A model generated the notes under the pieces. That model had not been told where the DNA came from. It saw only the letters and a program-made list of their open reading frames with translations, and did not search any database. Of a stretch of 55,283 nucleotides of DNA, positions 1 through 6,773 are shown in pieces. Made by a program: the position numbers and the translations under genes. How positions within the stretch are numbered: the stretch's first letter is position 1; every line of letters starts with the position of its first letter. The stretch is from Kiritimatiellia bacterium (GTDB lineage Bacteria; Verrucomicrobiota; Kiritimatiellia; CAIQIC01; Lenti-01), in contig JAQUJC010000013.1 in assembly GCA_028681135.1 (NCBI GenBank), forward strand, positions 1 through 55,283, written 5' to 3'.

Positions 1-222
1 CGATGCGCTGCCTGCTCCCAAATGGCGACGTAAAAAAACACTCCGGGCCTCCACACAGTCACTGCTTCAACATCTCCGCCATGAGGTATGGGCGGATGCC
101 CTGCATTTCTCCGGCTTCGTGCCCACTCCGTCGGGTAACGCGAAGCCGCAGAAACTCGAAAAGGGCCTCGGACATGCCCTATTTTACGCCATAGGCTGAG
201 TCAGTTCGGGCCAAACCCCAGA

Positions 223-300
223 GCGTGGACCTCTGGTCCGCGCCGAGCAGAAGAAGCCGCGCAACGGAACTGGAAGAGGCGCGGACCGGGAGGTCCACGC
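223..300. repeat. Imperfect inverted repeat with 22/23-base arms
   Basis: The left arm at 223-244 (GCGTGGACCTCTGG...) is matched by its reverse complement at 278-300 with one inserted base and one mismatch. The 33-base centre has no obvious gene. It looks like a small palindromic intergenic element and could fold into a long hairpin if transcribed. Confidence 0.6.
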
Positions 301-313
301 TACGAGAGCCGAG

Positions 314-330
314 TTTTCCATAGCATGGAG
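314..330. repeat. Single degenerate copy of the TTTTCCA-N5-TGGAAAA palindrome
   Basis: TTTTCCATAGCATGGAG matches the left arm and spacing of the palindromes clustered at 5402-5556 and 18459-18530, but its right arm decays after TGGA. It is probably a remnant of the same element. Confidence 0.4.
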
Positions 331-540
331 CCGGTCGAGGAATCTCCGAGATGGTTCGACTACGCTCACCATGACCAAAAAGGGGAAAGCCGGATGGGTG
401 AATAATGACTCAAGACTAGAGACTGGGGGCAACGGGGGTGAGTGATGAAGATGGCCGCATGATAAACGTGCTAGAAAAACACGGTTTTGAGGGATTGTAG
501 TACGAAGCGCCTCACGCCGGGCGCTTGGGGCGCGCCCCCT

Positions 541-706
541 CCCCGTTTCATTGACTTCCATCGTCTACTCGTTGAAACAACGGACAGCCGCACGCTGAAG
601 CGTGGACTACAAACGGGGTGGTGTTTGTAGTACAGCCTTCAGGCTGAACTGGTAAACCCGTGAGCTCCATTCGGTCAACGAAACGGGGATGCGCCCCTTG
701 GGGCGT
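541..706. repeat. Nested inverted-repeat element
   Basis: Outer arms: CCCCGTTTCATTGAC at 541-555 pairs with GTCAACGAAACGGGG at 674-688 (one mismatch). Inside, 593-614 pairs imperfectly with 623-645 around the shared phrase GTTTGTAGT. A short GC hairpin (GCGCCCC-TT-GGGGCGT) follows at 691-706, and a related GGGGCG/CGCCCC patch lies just outside the left arm near 527-536. This resembles a mobile palindromic unit and not a gene. Confidence 0.5.
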
Positions 707-724
707 GCCACCTCATGGAAAGAG

Positions 725-753
725 TTGATTTCAGGCCGCGAGTTGCTTATTGT
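725..753 (+). promoter_or_regulatory. Candidate sigma70-type promoter of ugd
   Basis: TTGATT at 725-730 and TATTGT at 748-753 are separated by exactly 17 bases, which would place the start of transcription near 760 and leave a leader of about 35 bases before the ugd start. The boxes match the consensus only partly, and sequence alone cannot prove use. Confidence 0.35.
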
Positions 754-795
754 GCTTGCCTGTTTGCGATATATCGAAAATCAGGAGATGTGGAT

Positions 796-2100
796 ATGAA
801 AATTTCCGTCGTGGGTACGGGCTATGTGGGGTTGGTGACGGGGGCATGTTTTTCGGATGCAGGCCACGAGGTGCTGTGTATTGACAACGACCCCACCAAG
901 ATCGACATGCTGCACCGGGGCGACATGCCGATTTATGAGCCGGGGCTCGACGAGATCGTCGCGCGCAATGTCAAAGCGGGGCGACTGAAATTCAGCACGT
1001 CGATTGCCGAAGGCACGGCCTTTGCCGAGGTCATCTTCATCGCGGTCGGCACCCCGCCGGGCGTTGGCGGCGAGGCCAACATGACCTATGTCGAGCAGGT
1101 CGGGCGTCAGGTGGCCGAACACATGACCAGCTATCGCCTGCTCGTCGAAAAAAGTACCGTTCCAGCCAAGACCAGCGAGCACCTGAAGCGCACCGTCTTG
1201 AAATATCTGCGCGAAGATACCGATTTTGACGTGGCCTCGAATCCGGAATTCCTGCGCGAAGGCACCGCCATCTATGATGCCACCCATCCCGATCGCATTG
1301 TCGTGGGGGTGGAAAGCCAGCGGGCCGGCGATATCCTCGAAGAGATCTATCGGCCCATCCTCGAAAAAGGCGGCGGCGAATTCCTGCGCATGAGCGTCAC
1401 TAGCGCCGAGTTGACCAAACATGCTTCCAATTCGTTCCTGGCAATGAAAATTTCCTATATCAATGCCGTTGCACGTATCTGCGAGTTGGCCGGGGCGGAT
1501 GTCGAGCAGGTCGCCAAAGGCATGGGGCTGGATGCGCGCATCGGTCCGCGCTTTCTCAATGCCGGCGTCGGCTATGGCGGGTCGTGCTTCCCAAAGGATG
1601 TCGATGCCTTCGTACGCTTGAGCGATGCCCTGGGCTTCGATTTCAAGCTGCTCAAGGAAGTCCAGCAGATCAATAAGACCCAACGCGATTACGTGATGAA
1701 AAAGATCAAGCAGGAGCTGTGGGTCGTGCAGGATAAGACCATTGCCATCTTTGGCTTGGCCTTCAAGCCCGAGACGGACGATGTGCGCGAAGCGCCCAGT
1801 CTCTACTTCGTGCCCAAACTGCAGGAAATGAAGGCCAAACTGCGCGCCTGGGACCCGGTCGCCGAAGAAACCTTCAAACAGATTCATCCCGAACTCGACT
1901 GCGTCCAGGATATCTATGAGTGCGCCAAAGGCGCTGATCTGGTGCTGATCCTGACCGAATGGGATGCCGTGAAGAAGCTGGACCTCCAGAAGCTCAAGTC
2001 GGTCATGGCCTGTCCGGTGATTGTGGATGGGCGCAACATCTTCAAGCCAGAGGAGGTCCGCGCCGCCGGCTTCACCTATCACAGCGTCGGCCGCGATTGA
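796..2100 (+). CDS. ugd: UDP-glucose 6-dehydrogenase
   Basis: Oxidises UDP-glucose to UDP-glucuronate with two NAD+ in the cytoplasm, feeding surface glycans. The 434-residue protein has the Rossmann motif GTGYVGLVTG near residue 7, the substrate segment VASNPEFLREGTA near 147, the central helix residues around 205-222 and the catalytic cysteine in GGSCFPKD (C264), followed by the C-terminal UDP-binding domain. Length and order of motifs are those of the family. The ATG at 796 is preferred over an upstream in-frame ATG at 715 because AGGAG lies at 783-787 and the protein then begins directly with the family's MKISVVGTGYVG. It stands first in the glycan locus. A few family members use UDP-ManNAc or GDP-mannose, but the sequence is typical of the UDP-glucose enzymes. 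Confidence 0.95.
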   Translation: MKISVVGTGYVGLVTGACFSDAGHEVLCIDNDPTKIDMLHRGDMPIYEPGLDEIVARNVKAGRLKFSTSIAEGTAFAEVIFIAVGTPPGVGGEANMTYVEQVGRQVAEHMTSYRLLVEKSTVPAKTSEHLKRTVLKYLREDTDFDVASNPEFLREGTAIYDATHPDRIVVGVESQRAGDILEEIYRPILEKGGGEFLRMSVTSAELTKHASNSFLAMKISYINAVARICELAGADVEQVAKGMGLDARIGPRFLNAGVGYGGSCFPKDVDAFVRLSDALGFDFKLLKEVQQINKTQRDYVMKKIKQELWVVQDKTIAIFGLAFKPETDDVREAPSLYFVPKLQEMKAKLRAWDPVAEETFKQIHPELDCVQDIYECAKGADLVLILTEWDAVKKLDLQKLKSVMACPVIVDGRNIFKPEEVRAAGFTYHSVGRD

Positions 2101-2129
2101 TCTGAATACTCCCGGCTAAGCGGACACTG

Positions 2130-2891
2130 GTGGAACCTCAACGCCTGTCTAAGATCATGGCTTCCCGCGGGTTGTGTTCGCGGCGCGAAGCCGACCACTA
2201 TATCGAACAGGGACTGGTGCGGGTCGACGGAAAAGTGGTGGCCGAACTGGGAACGAAGGTCCGCCCGGATGCCGGGATCGAGTTGGCTGCCGCGGCGCAA
2301 CGGCAGCAGGGCGAACGGGTCACCATTCTGCTGAATAAACCCATCGGCCTGGTGTCCGGCCAGCCAGAAAAGGGCTATGCGCCCGCGGTCTCGATCGTGA
2401 CGGCAAAAACCCGATGGTCGGGCGACACGTCGCCGCGTCGGTTCGCTCCTGAACAGGTGCGTGGCATGGCCCCCGCCGGACGGCTGGATATCGATTCCAC
2501 CGGTCTGCTGGTGCTGACGCAGGATGGCCGTATCGCCCGTCAAATCATTGGGGAACAGTCGTCTGTCGACAAGGAATACCTGGTCCGGGTGAAGGGCTCG
2601 CTTTCTGACCGGGGCATGACTTTGCTGCGGCATGGACTGAGCCTGGACGGGAAAAAACTTAAACCCGCCCAGGTGAACTGGCAAAACCGCGATCAGCTTC
2701 GGTTTGTGCTGCGGGAGGGCCGGAAACGCCAGATTCGCCGCATGTGCGAACAGGTCGGCCTGAAGGTCGTGGGGCTCAAACGGGTTCGCATCGGCACCAT
2801 CGCTCTCGGACGCCTGCCCACCGGACGATGGCGCTATCTGCATCACCACGAAACGTTTCTCGCGCCGAATCCCGCAGTTGAAGTGCGCTGA
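2130..2891 (+). CDS. rRNA pseudouridine synthase, RsuA/RluB/RluE/RluF family
   Basis: Isomerises a specific uridine in ribosomal RNA to pseudouridine. The 253-residue protein has an N-terminal S4 RNA-binding domain ([17 protein letters not shown], residues 5-21, to about 48), then the catalytic domain with NKPIG near 69 and the active-site aspartate in [12 protein letters not shown] (D120), followed by KEYLVRV and the C-terminal [11 protein letters not shown]. The wording around the active site and KEYLV are closest to RluF, but the target site cannot be fixed from sequence. The start is GTG at 2130, 29 bases after ugd, so the two are probably co-transcribed by position only. It is a housekeeping gene with no link to the glycan genes. 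Confidence 0.9.
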   Translation: MEPQRLSKIMASRGLCSRREADHYIEQGLVRVDGKVVAELGTKVRPDAGIELAAAAQRQQGERVTILLNKPIGLVSGQPEKGYAPAVSIVTAKTRWSGDTSPRRFAPEQVRGMAPAGRLDIDSTGLLVLTQDGRIARQIIGEQSSVDKEYLVRVKGSLSDRGMTLLRHGLSLDGKKLKPAQVNWQNRDQLRFVLREGRKRQIRRMCEQVGLKVVGLKRVRIGTIALGRLPTGRWRYLHHHETFLAPNPAVEVR

Positions 2892-2922
2892 CAACGAGCA
2901 GGCGCGGCGGGACCGCGTTGGC

Positions 2923-2935
2923 GGGGGGGGGGGGG
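2923..2935 (+). repeat. G13 homopolymer upstream of gspG
   Basis: Thirteen consecutive G lie between the stop of the pseudouridine synthase and the gspG ribosome binding site. It is the longest of a dozen G (or C) runs of eight or more in this window. Its length could influence the gspG leader, or be miscounted in assembly. Confidence 0.8.
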
Positions 2936-3070
2936 TAGCGGAAAGGCTCCAATTCACGGGCGGGCACCCCTTTTCCCCTTTTGCCCTTTTGCGCAACTTG
3001 GTTTGCGCGGGCGGGGAGGACTGTGGTAGATTTGAACATGGAGTGGTCCACAATGGACGGAGGGTTCAAT

Positions 3071-3472
3071 ATGAGAAAGCGACAGAACAAAAACCAACGC
3101 CGGGACGCCGGCTTCACCCTGATTGAAATTCTGCTGGTGGTAGTCATCATCGGGATTCTGGCGGCGGTGGCTGTGCCACGGCTGGGCGGACGTGTCGGGC
3201 AGAGCCAGATCGCCGCGGCCCGGGGCAGCATTGGAGCCATTGGGACCGCCATCGATTTGTACGAGACCGACAATGGCAAATTGCCCGACAGCCTCCAGAA
3301 TCTGATGACGAAAGGGAGCGAGCCCAACTGGAATGGCCCCTATCTGCGCAAGGCGGAATCGCTGAAGGATCCGTGGGGCAACGAATACCAGTATACCAAG
3401 CAGGGCAATATCTATACCGTGACATCGGCCGGGCCGGATGGCAGCTTTGGCTCGACCGATGACATAAAGTAG
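3071..3472 (+). CDS. gspG: Type II secretion major pseudopilin GspG
   Basis: Main subunit of the type II secretion pseudopilus, which works like a piston in the periplasm. The 133-residue precursor has a class III leader ending in glycine (MRKRQNKNQRRDAG) followed by FTLIEILLVVVIIGILAAVA, with Glu at +5 as required for assembly. The globular part carries the GspG signature DPWGNEYQY and the C-terminal calcium-site loop GPDGSFGSTDDI, both diagnostic against type IV pilins. The ATG at 3071 follows GGAGGG at 3059-3064; longer in-frame starts upstream lack a good site and would lengthen the leader. First of five pseudopilin genes in the order G-H-I-J-K; the ATPase, platform and secretin genes are not in this window. 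Confidence 0.95.
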   Translation: MRKRQNKNQRRDAGFTLIEILLVVVIIGILAAVAVPRLGGRVGQSQIAAARGSIGAIGTAIDLYETDNGKLPDSLQNLMTKGSEPNWNGPYLRKAESLKDPWGNEYQYTKQGNIYTVTSAGPDGSFGSTDDIK

Positions 3473-3502
3473 GCGTCGTTTAGCGCGAAGAGGGGCTCGG
3501 TC

Positions 3503-4084
3503 ATGAAGCGCAACGGACGCCATCCCGGGTTTACCTTGATCGAAATCCTGCTGGTGGTGGTGATTCTCGGGGTGGCCTCCGCCGTGGCGATTCCCGCGTT
3601 TGCACGATCATTTCGCGGTGCCAAGCTGCGTAATTCCACGCGGACGCTCCTGATGGTCCATCGCAGCGCGCAATCCAAGGCGGTGCTGGGCCAGCGCTAT
3701 ATGGCGGTGTTGTTCGATGATGTCAAAGGAACCGTGGAACTGGTGGACCAGGGCCAGTTTGGCGGCAAAGAGGATGCCTTTTTCGGCACCGTGGGAGGGG
3801 GGGGGGTGCCCGCCGGGGGCACCATGGGCGCAATGACCGGCGGCGGAGATGTTCCCGAAGCGGCCCCGCCAACCCTGAGCCAAGTGATACTGCGCTCGCT
3901 CGAGGATGGGGTCAAAATCCGGTCCTTTCGGGGGGGGCGGCAGATCGATGGCATCCATTACGTGAGCTATTATCCCAATGGCATGTGCGAGAGCTATGAG
4001 GTGCTTCTCGGCGATGACGAAAACCGCAATGCCCGCATTCGGGTGGATGCCGTCACCGGCAAGGCGAAGGTGGACCGTGAGTAG
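3503..4084 (+). CDS. gspH: Type II secretion minor pseudopilin GspH
   Basis: Minor pseudopilin, 193 residues. Leader MKRNGRHPG is followed by FTLIEILLVVVILGVASAVA, with the +5 glutamate. The next stretch (RTLLMVHRSAQSKAVLGQ near 46-63) matches the GspH/FimT helix. It is longer than usual because of a Gly-rich loop around residues 99-120 encoded by a G10 run (3797-3806), and another G8 run lies at 3930-3937; both stay in frame. It starts 30 bases after gspG, and its stop codon TAG at 4082-4084 runs straight into the G11 tract that precedes gspI. Assignment as H is by order and the N-terminal region. Confidence 0.85.
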   Translation: MKRNGRHPGFTLIEILLVVVILGVASAVAIPAFARSFRGAKLRNSTRTLLMVHRSAQSKAVLGQRYMAVLFDDVKGTVELVDQGQFGGKEDAFFGTVGGGGVPAGGTMGAMTGGGDVPEAAPPTLSQVILRSLEDGVKIRSFRGGRQIDGIHYVSYYPNGMCESYEVLLGDDENRNARIRVDAVTGKAKVDRE

Positions 4085-4094
4085 GGGGGGGGGG
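4084..4094 (+). promoter_or_regulatory. G11 tract separating the gspI leader from its gene
   Basis: The tract lies between a GTG at 4077-4079 and the gspI body. With eleven G the GTG frame ends in TGA at 4107-4109. With twelve G it would read VSRGGGATTG directly into MTLIEV, a textbook prepilin leader with glycine at -1. GAAGG at 4066-4070 is well placed as a ribosome binding site for that GTG, and GTGAGTAG would overlap the gspH stop. This is either a slipped-strand switch or a homopolymer miscount. Confidence 0.6.
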
Positions 4095-4105
4095 CAACAA
4101 CGGGC

Positions 4106-4516
4106 ATGACGCTGATCGAGGTGCTGCTGGCGGTGGTGATTCTCGGTACGGCGCTGCTAGGGTTGGTCGAGGGGGCGTCGCGGGCCCTGGCGGTGGTGCG
4201 TCAGGCACGCAATTATGAGCTGGCCCGGCGCATGATGGGTCGGGTGGACGCCGAGAACCCCTTGCGCCTGATGGATGAAATTACGGCGGGCCAGGACAGC
4301 GGCGGATTCATGGGCGGTCCCGCCGGCTGGAGCTGGGTGCGGATCCTGGAAGATTTTGGTCAAATCGATGAAGAACAGGAAGGGCTCTTCAAACTCACCA
4401 CGCGCGTCTATTGGGCGCAAACCAGCGAACGCCGGAGCATGGAAGAAACCATCCAATTTCTCTATGTGCCGGAGAATATCGATGGTAAGCGTTCGCTGAA
4501 ACCCCTGGCACCATGA
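4106..4516 (+). CDS. gspI: Type II secretion minor pseudopilin GspI (leader out of frame)
   Basis: Minor pseudopilin that with GspJ and GspK caps the pseudopilus tip. The open frame begins MTLIEVLLAVVILGTALLGLVEGA, which is the mature hydrophobic N-terminus with Glu at +5; GspI proteins commonly have Met at +1 after the glycine. The codon before 4106 encodes that glycine, but the frame then meets the gspH stop TAG at 4082 with no start codon between. The leader is therefore missing unless the G11 tract changes by one base to join the GTG at 4077. From 4106 the product is 136 residues. The stop at 4514-4516 overlaps the gspJ start (ATGATGA). A start at 4106 without leader would give a protein that prepilin peptidase cannot process. 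Confidence 0.85.
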   Translation: MTLIEVLLAVVILGTALLGLVEGASRALAVVRQARNYELARRMMGRVDAENPLRLMDEITAGQDSGGFMGGPAGWSWVRILEDFGQIDEEQEGLFKLTTRVYWAQTSERRSMEETIQFLYVPENIDGKRSLKPLAP

Positions 4517-5385
4517 TGGCACCTCCCGTCACCACCCGTCGCCGGTGCCGCGCCGCCTTTACCCTGATTGAACTGCTGGTGGCCTTGGCGATCTTTAGCC
4601 TCGTGTCGGCAATGTCCGCAGGCATTTTCTGGAGCATTACCAAGGCCTGGAACCGCGGCGGCGAAATGCTCGAACAATTGCATTATGGCGAATTTGCAAT
4701 GGAGCAGCTCGTGACGGCCTTGCGCGGCGCGGCCTGGTTCCCGTCCAAGCCGGAGGCCTTCGGGTTCTGGCTGGACCCCCGCGGGGGCACGTCGAGGACA
4801 GCCGCTAACGAAATCAGTTGGGTCACCAGCGGCACCGCCTTTCTGCCGCCGGATTCGCCGTTTCAACATGGCCTGCACCGGCTGTCGGTCACGGTGGAAG
4901 GCAGTGGGGAGAGGCGCGGGCTGGTGGTCTCCGCCTGGCCGCATCTGGCGGAAGAAGAGGACCGGCGTGCCGCCGAATCCTGGCTGGTTGCGCCGGCGGT
5001 CAATGGCCTGTCCTGCGAATGGTATGACTTCGAGGATGAGCGCTGGAGCCAGGATTGGGAGGAAACCAACTCCCTGCCCAAACTGGTGCGCGTGACCTTG
5101 ACTATGCGCAAGCGCAAGGACTTCGACGAACACCTCGAATTGCAACGGCTGGTGGAGCTGGAGGTGGCCCCCGACCTGCCCGGCCGCGAAGGGCGCAGCG
5201 GCGGCCGCAGCCCCGCGCGCGATGCCCGCCGCGAGGCCGCTGAAAATGCCGCCGCCGACTCTGACGCATCTGCCGCCTCGCGGGGGGGGGGCGGTGCCCC
5301 GGCTCGGCAACGGACCCCCACGGTCGGCCGCACCGATGGCCAGAACATCAAAATCGATGGCGGTTCTCGCGGAGGTGGGCGATGA
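4513..5385 (+). CDS. gspJ: Type II secretion minor pseudopilin GspJ
   Basis: Tip pseudopilin, 290 residues. The leader MMAPPVTTRRRCRAA is followed by FTLIELLVALAIFSLVSAMSA; the residue before the cleavage site is alanine where glycine is usual, which prepilin peptidases tolerate in known cases. The globular domain to about residue 220 fits GspJ in length. After that comes a low-complexity, Gly/Ala/Arg-rich tail containing a G10 run at 5282-5291. In the current frame the gene ends at TGA 5383-5385, overlapping the gspK ATG. A change of one base fewer (or two more) in that run would move the end to TGA 5588-5590, reading through the palindrome array. Starts are ATG 4513 or 4516. Confidence 0.85.
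   Translation: MMAPPVTTRRRCRAAFTLIELLVALAIFSLVSAMSAGIFWSITKAWNRGGEMLEQLHYGEFAMEQLVTALRGAAWFPSKPEAFGFWLDPRGGTSRTAANEISWVTSGTAFLPPDSPFQHGLHRLSVTVEGSGERRGLVVSAWPHLAEEEDRRAAESWLVAPAVNGLSCEWYDFEDERWSQDWEETNSLPKLVRVTLTMRKRKDFDEHLELQRLVELEVAPDLPGREGRSGGRSPARDARREAAENAAADSDASAASRGGGGAPARQRTPTVGRTDGQNIKIDGGSRGGGR
5282..5291 (+). repeat. G10 tract in the 3' end of gspJ
   Basis: Ten consecutive G in the tail of gspJ. Losing one or gaining two bases would extend GspJ through the palindromes to a TGA at 5588-5590, which overlaps an ATG at 5587 as ATGA. Confidence 0.7.
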
Positions 5386-6614
5386 AGCACCCCAGAACCC
5401 GTTTTCCACGCTATGGAAAACTTTTCGCGACATTTTCCACGCTATGGAAAAGTTTTTTCCACACTGTGGAAAAAAGAGGGCGGATTTTCCACGCTATGGA
5501 AAAAATGGGGCGATATTTTCCACGCTATGGAAAAGTTTTTTCCACACTGTGGAAAACTCAGCGTGCCCGCGTCGCACCAATTCTCGATGACGCCGGCCGG
5601 CCCCCCCGGGGGGGGGCGGCGCTGATTGTGGCGCTCTGGACGGTATTGATCTTGAGCCTGCTGGTGAGCGGGCTGGCCTATGAGATGCACATCCAGTCGG
5701 GGATCACCTCCTACTCGCGCAAGCGCCTGAAGGCCCAGGTGGCGGCGCGCGGCGGGGCCGAATATGCCAAGTTCCTGCTGGCCAAAAGCTTCGATACCAG
5801 CGCCTTCGAGGAGAGCGACGAAGAGAAAGAGGCGTTCCGTATTCTGGCGAAAAACCTCGAACGCGGGATCGGGGTCAATGGCATTAAGGTTGAGATGGGG
5901 CCGTCTACCGCCACAGTCGATATTCTGCCCGAGGCCGGTCGGCGCAATGTCAATCTGCTGCAAGACGAAGACTGGGAAGAGCTGCTGGATCAGGCGGGCG
6001 TCCCCGAGGAAATCTGGCCGGACCTGATCGATTGCTTTATGGATTTTATCGACGAAGGTGACGAGCATCGGCTTCACGGTGCCGAGGAAGATGACGCCTT
6101 TTACAAGGCGGCGGGCTATAGCCCCAAGAATGCGCCGCTGGATACCGTTGACGAGCTGCTGCTGATCAAGACCTTTACGCCGGAAATTGTCTATGGCGGG
6201 CCCCCGACCGATCCGCGCGGCGAACCCTTGCGGGGCATCGCCCACCTGTTGACCACCTTTGGCGATGGCAAGGTCAATGTCAATACCGCGTCGCGCGAGG
6301 TCTTGCTGACCTTGACGACCGAACGCGGGCGCTTGATGGACGAATGGGTGGTGGAGGACCTGCTGCGCGAGCGGCTGGGCGATGACGGATTGCCCAACAC
6401 AAAAGATGACGGCTTTGCCAGTGTGCAGGAAGCCATCGCGAAATCGGGGATGGACCCCGCGCTGGCCGACAACATATCAGTGTCGGACCGCCAGTTTGTG
6501 CGGGTCGTTTCCATCGGTGACAACAACGGCGTGCGCATGGGCGTCTGGGCCGTTTTCGAAGTGGCCCGAAAAAAAGTGACCCCCATCTACTGGCGCGAAG
6601 AACAAATGCAGTAG
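5382..6614 (+). CDS. gspK: Type II secretion tip pseudopilin GspK with an inserted repeat array in its leader
   Basis: Largest tip pseudopilin, 410 residues as read. The mature start is AALIVALWTVLILSLLVSG after a glycine; like other GspK proteins it lacks Glu at +5. The large domain contains VNVNTASREVLLTL, the helix-hairpin-helix-like motif of the GspK family. GGAGGT at 5371-5376 supports the ATG at 5382, which overlaps the gspJ stop as ATGA. The leader is abnormal: about 78 residues, of which roughly 52 are translated palindromes (FPRYGK, FSTLWK, FHTVEK, FHAMEK types), where 10-30 residues are normal. Without the array the leader would be about 25 residues. An alternative ATG at 5587 would give the short leader MTPAGPPGGG but is one base out of frame across the C7G9 tract. 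Confidence 0.85.
   Translation: MKHPRTRFPRYGKLFATFSTLWKSFFHTVEKRGRIFHAMEKMGRYFPRYGKVFSTLWKTQRARVAPILDDAGRPPRGGAALIVALWTVLILSLLVSGLAYEMHIQSGITSYSRKRLKAQVAARGGAEYAKFLLAKSFDTSAFEESDEEKEAFRILAKNLERGIGVNGIKVEMGPSTATVDILPEAGRRNVNLLQDEDWEELLDQAGVPEEIWPDLIDCFMDFIDEGDEHRLHGAEEDDAFYKAAGYSPKNAPLDTVDELLLIKTFTPEIVYGGPPTDPRGEPLRGIAHLLTTFGDGKVNVNTASREVLLTLTTERGRLMDEWVVEDLLRERLGDDGLPNTKDDGFASVQEAIAKSGMDPALADNISVSDRQFVRVVSIGDNNGVRMGVWAVFEVARKKVTPIYWREEQMQ
5402..5556. repeat. Two 72-bp units, each of three phased palindromes
   Basis: Six 19-bp palindromes TTTTCCA-N5-TGGAAAA lie at 5402, 5433, 5455, 5485, 5516 and 5538. Four have centre CGCTA and two CACTG. Start-to-start distances are 31, 22, 30, 31 and 22 bp, close to three and two helical turns, so all sites face roughly the same side of the DNA. 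They form two units of exactly 72 bp (5402-5473 and 5485-5556) separated by 11 bp. A third 72-bp unit, inverted, is at 18459-18530. The array lies in frame inside gspK. The CACTG copies contain two inverted TTTTCCACA nonamers, like the DnaA boxes known from cyanobacteria. Confidence 0.85.
5601..5616 (+). repeat. C7G9 tract at the GspK cleavage site
   Basis: Seven C followed by nine G encode part of the PPRGG before the GspK cleavage point. One extra base would put the ATG at 5587 in frame with the mature protein. The tract is also self-complementary and could form a hairpin. Confidence 0.7.
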
Positions 6615-6653
6615 CGGGACAGCCCGGGCGCTACGGGGGTGGCGGGCGGGCGT

Positions 6654-6701
6654 GGTTGGCGACGGCCCTTCAGGCCGATGCCGGGCCGACAGCGGCCAAC
6701 C
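6654..6701. repeat. GC-rich inverted repeat after gspK
   Basis: GGTTGGC at 6654-6660 pairs perfectly with GCCAACC at 6695-6701, with further GC pairing possible inside. It lies 40 bases after the gspK stop and has no T-run, so it may be a weak terminator or simply a structured spacer before the next gene. Confidence 0.35.
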
Positions 6702-6773
6702 CCGGTCGCCGCCCCGGCCGCCGCCGCAAGAAAGGGCTACCCATCCCGGTGGCGGGGTGGTAGGTTTCGCCCT

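Larger units (their letters stand above)
1..795. other. Repeat-rich intergenic region without a convincing gene
   Basis: No reading frame here has a recognisable product or good initiation signals. Instead it holds several structured repeats, listed separately: an inverted repeat at 223-300, a lone palindrome remnant at 314-330 and a nested inverted structure at 541-706. Near 350-372 there is a short phrase of the kind that recurs between genes in many genomes (TTCGACTACGCTCACCATGA). The last 70 bases carry a possible promoter for ugd. Confidence 0.6.

Noticed and set aside
59..175. 38-codon minus-strand frame
   Set aside because: Too short, no homologue that I recognise, bounded by random stops; could be a gene remnant but cannot be supported.
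184..561. 125-codon minus-strand frame in the first intergenic region
   Set aside because: Arg/Pro/Ser-rich, no motif or ribosome site, and it runs across inverted repeats and dispersed phrases.
781..2082. Long antisense frame opposite ugd (433 codons)
   Set aside because: A codon-bias shadow of a clearly real gene; its translation has no domain.
5402..5556. CRISPR array
   Set aside because: Repeats are 19-bp palindromes with 3-12-bp intervals, far too short for spacers, and no cas genes are present.
5402..5556. Replication origin based on DnaA-like boxes
   Set aside because: No dnaA, dnaN, gyrase or AT-rich unwinding region nearby, and the sites lie inside a coding sequence; DnaA titration remains only a hypothesis.
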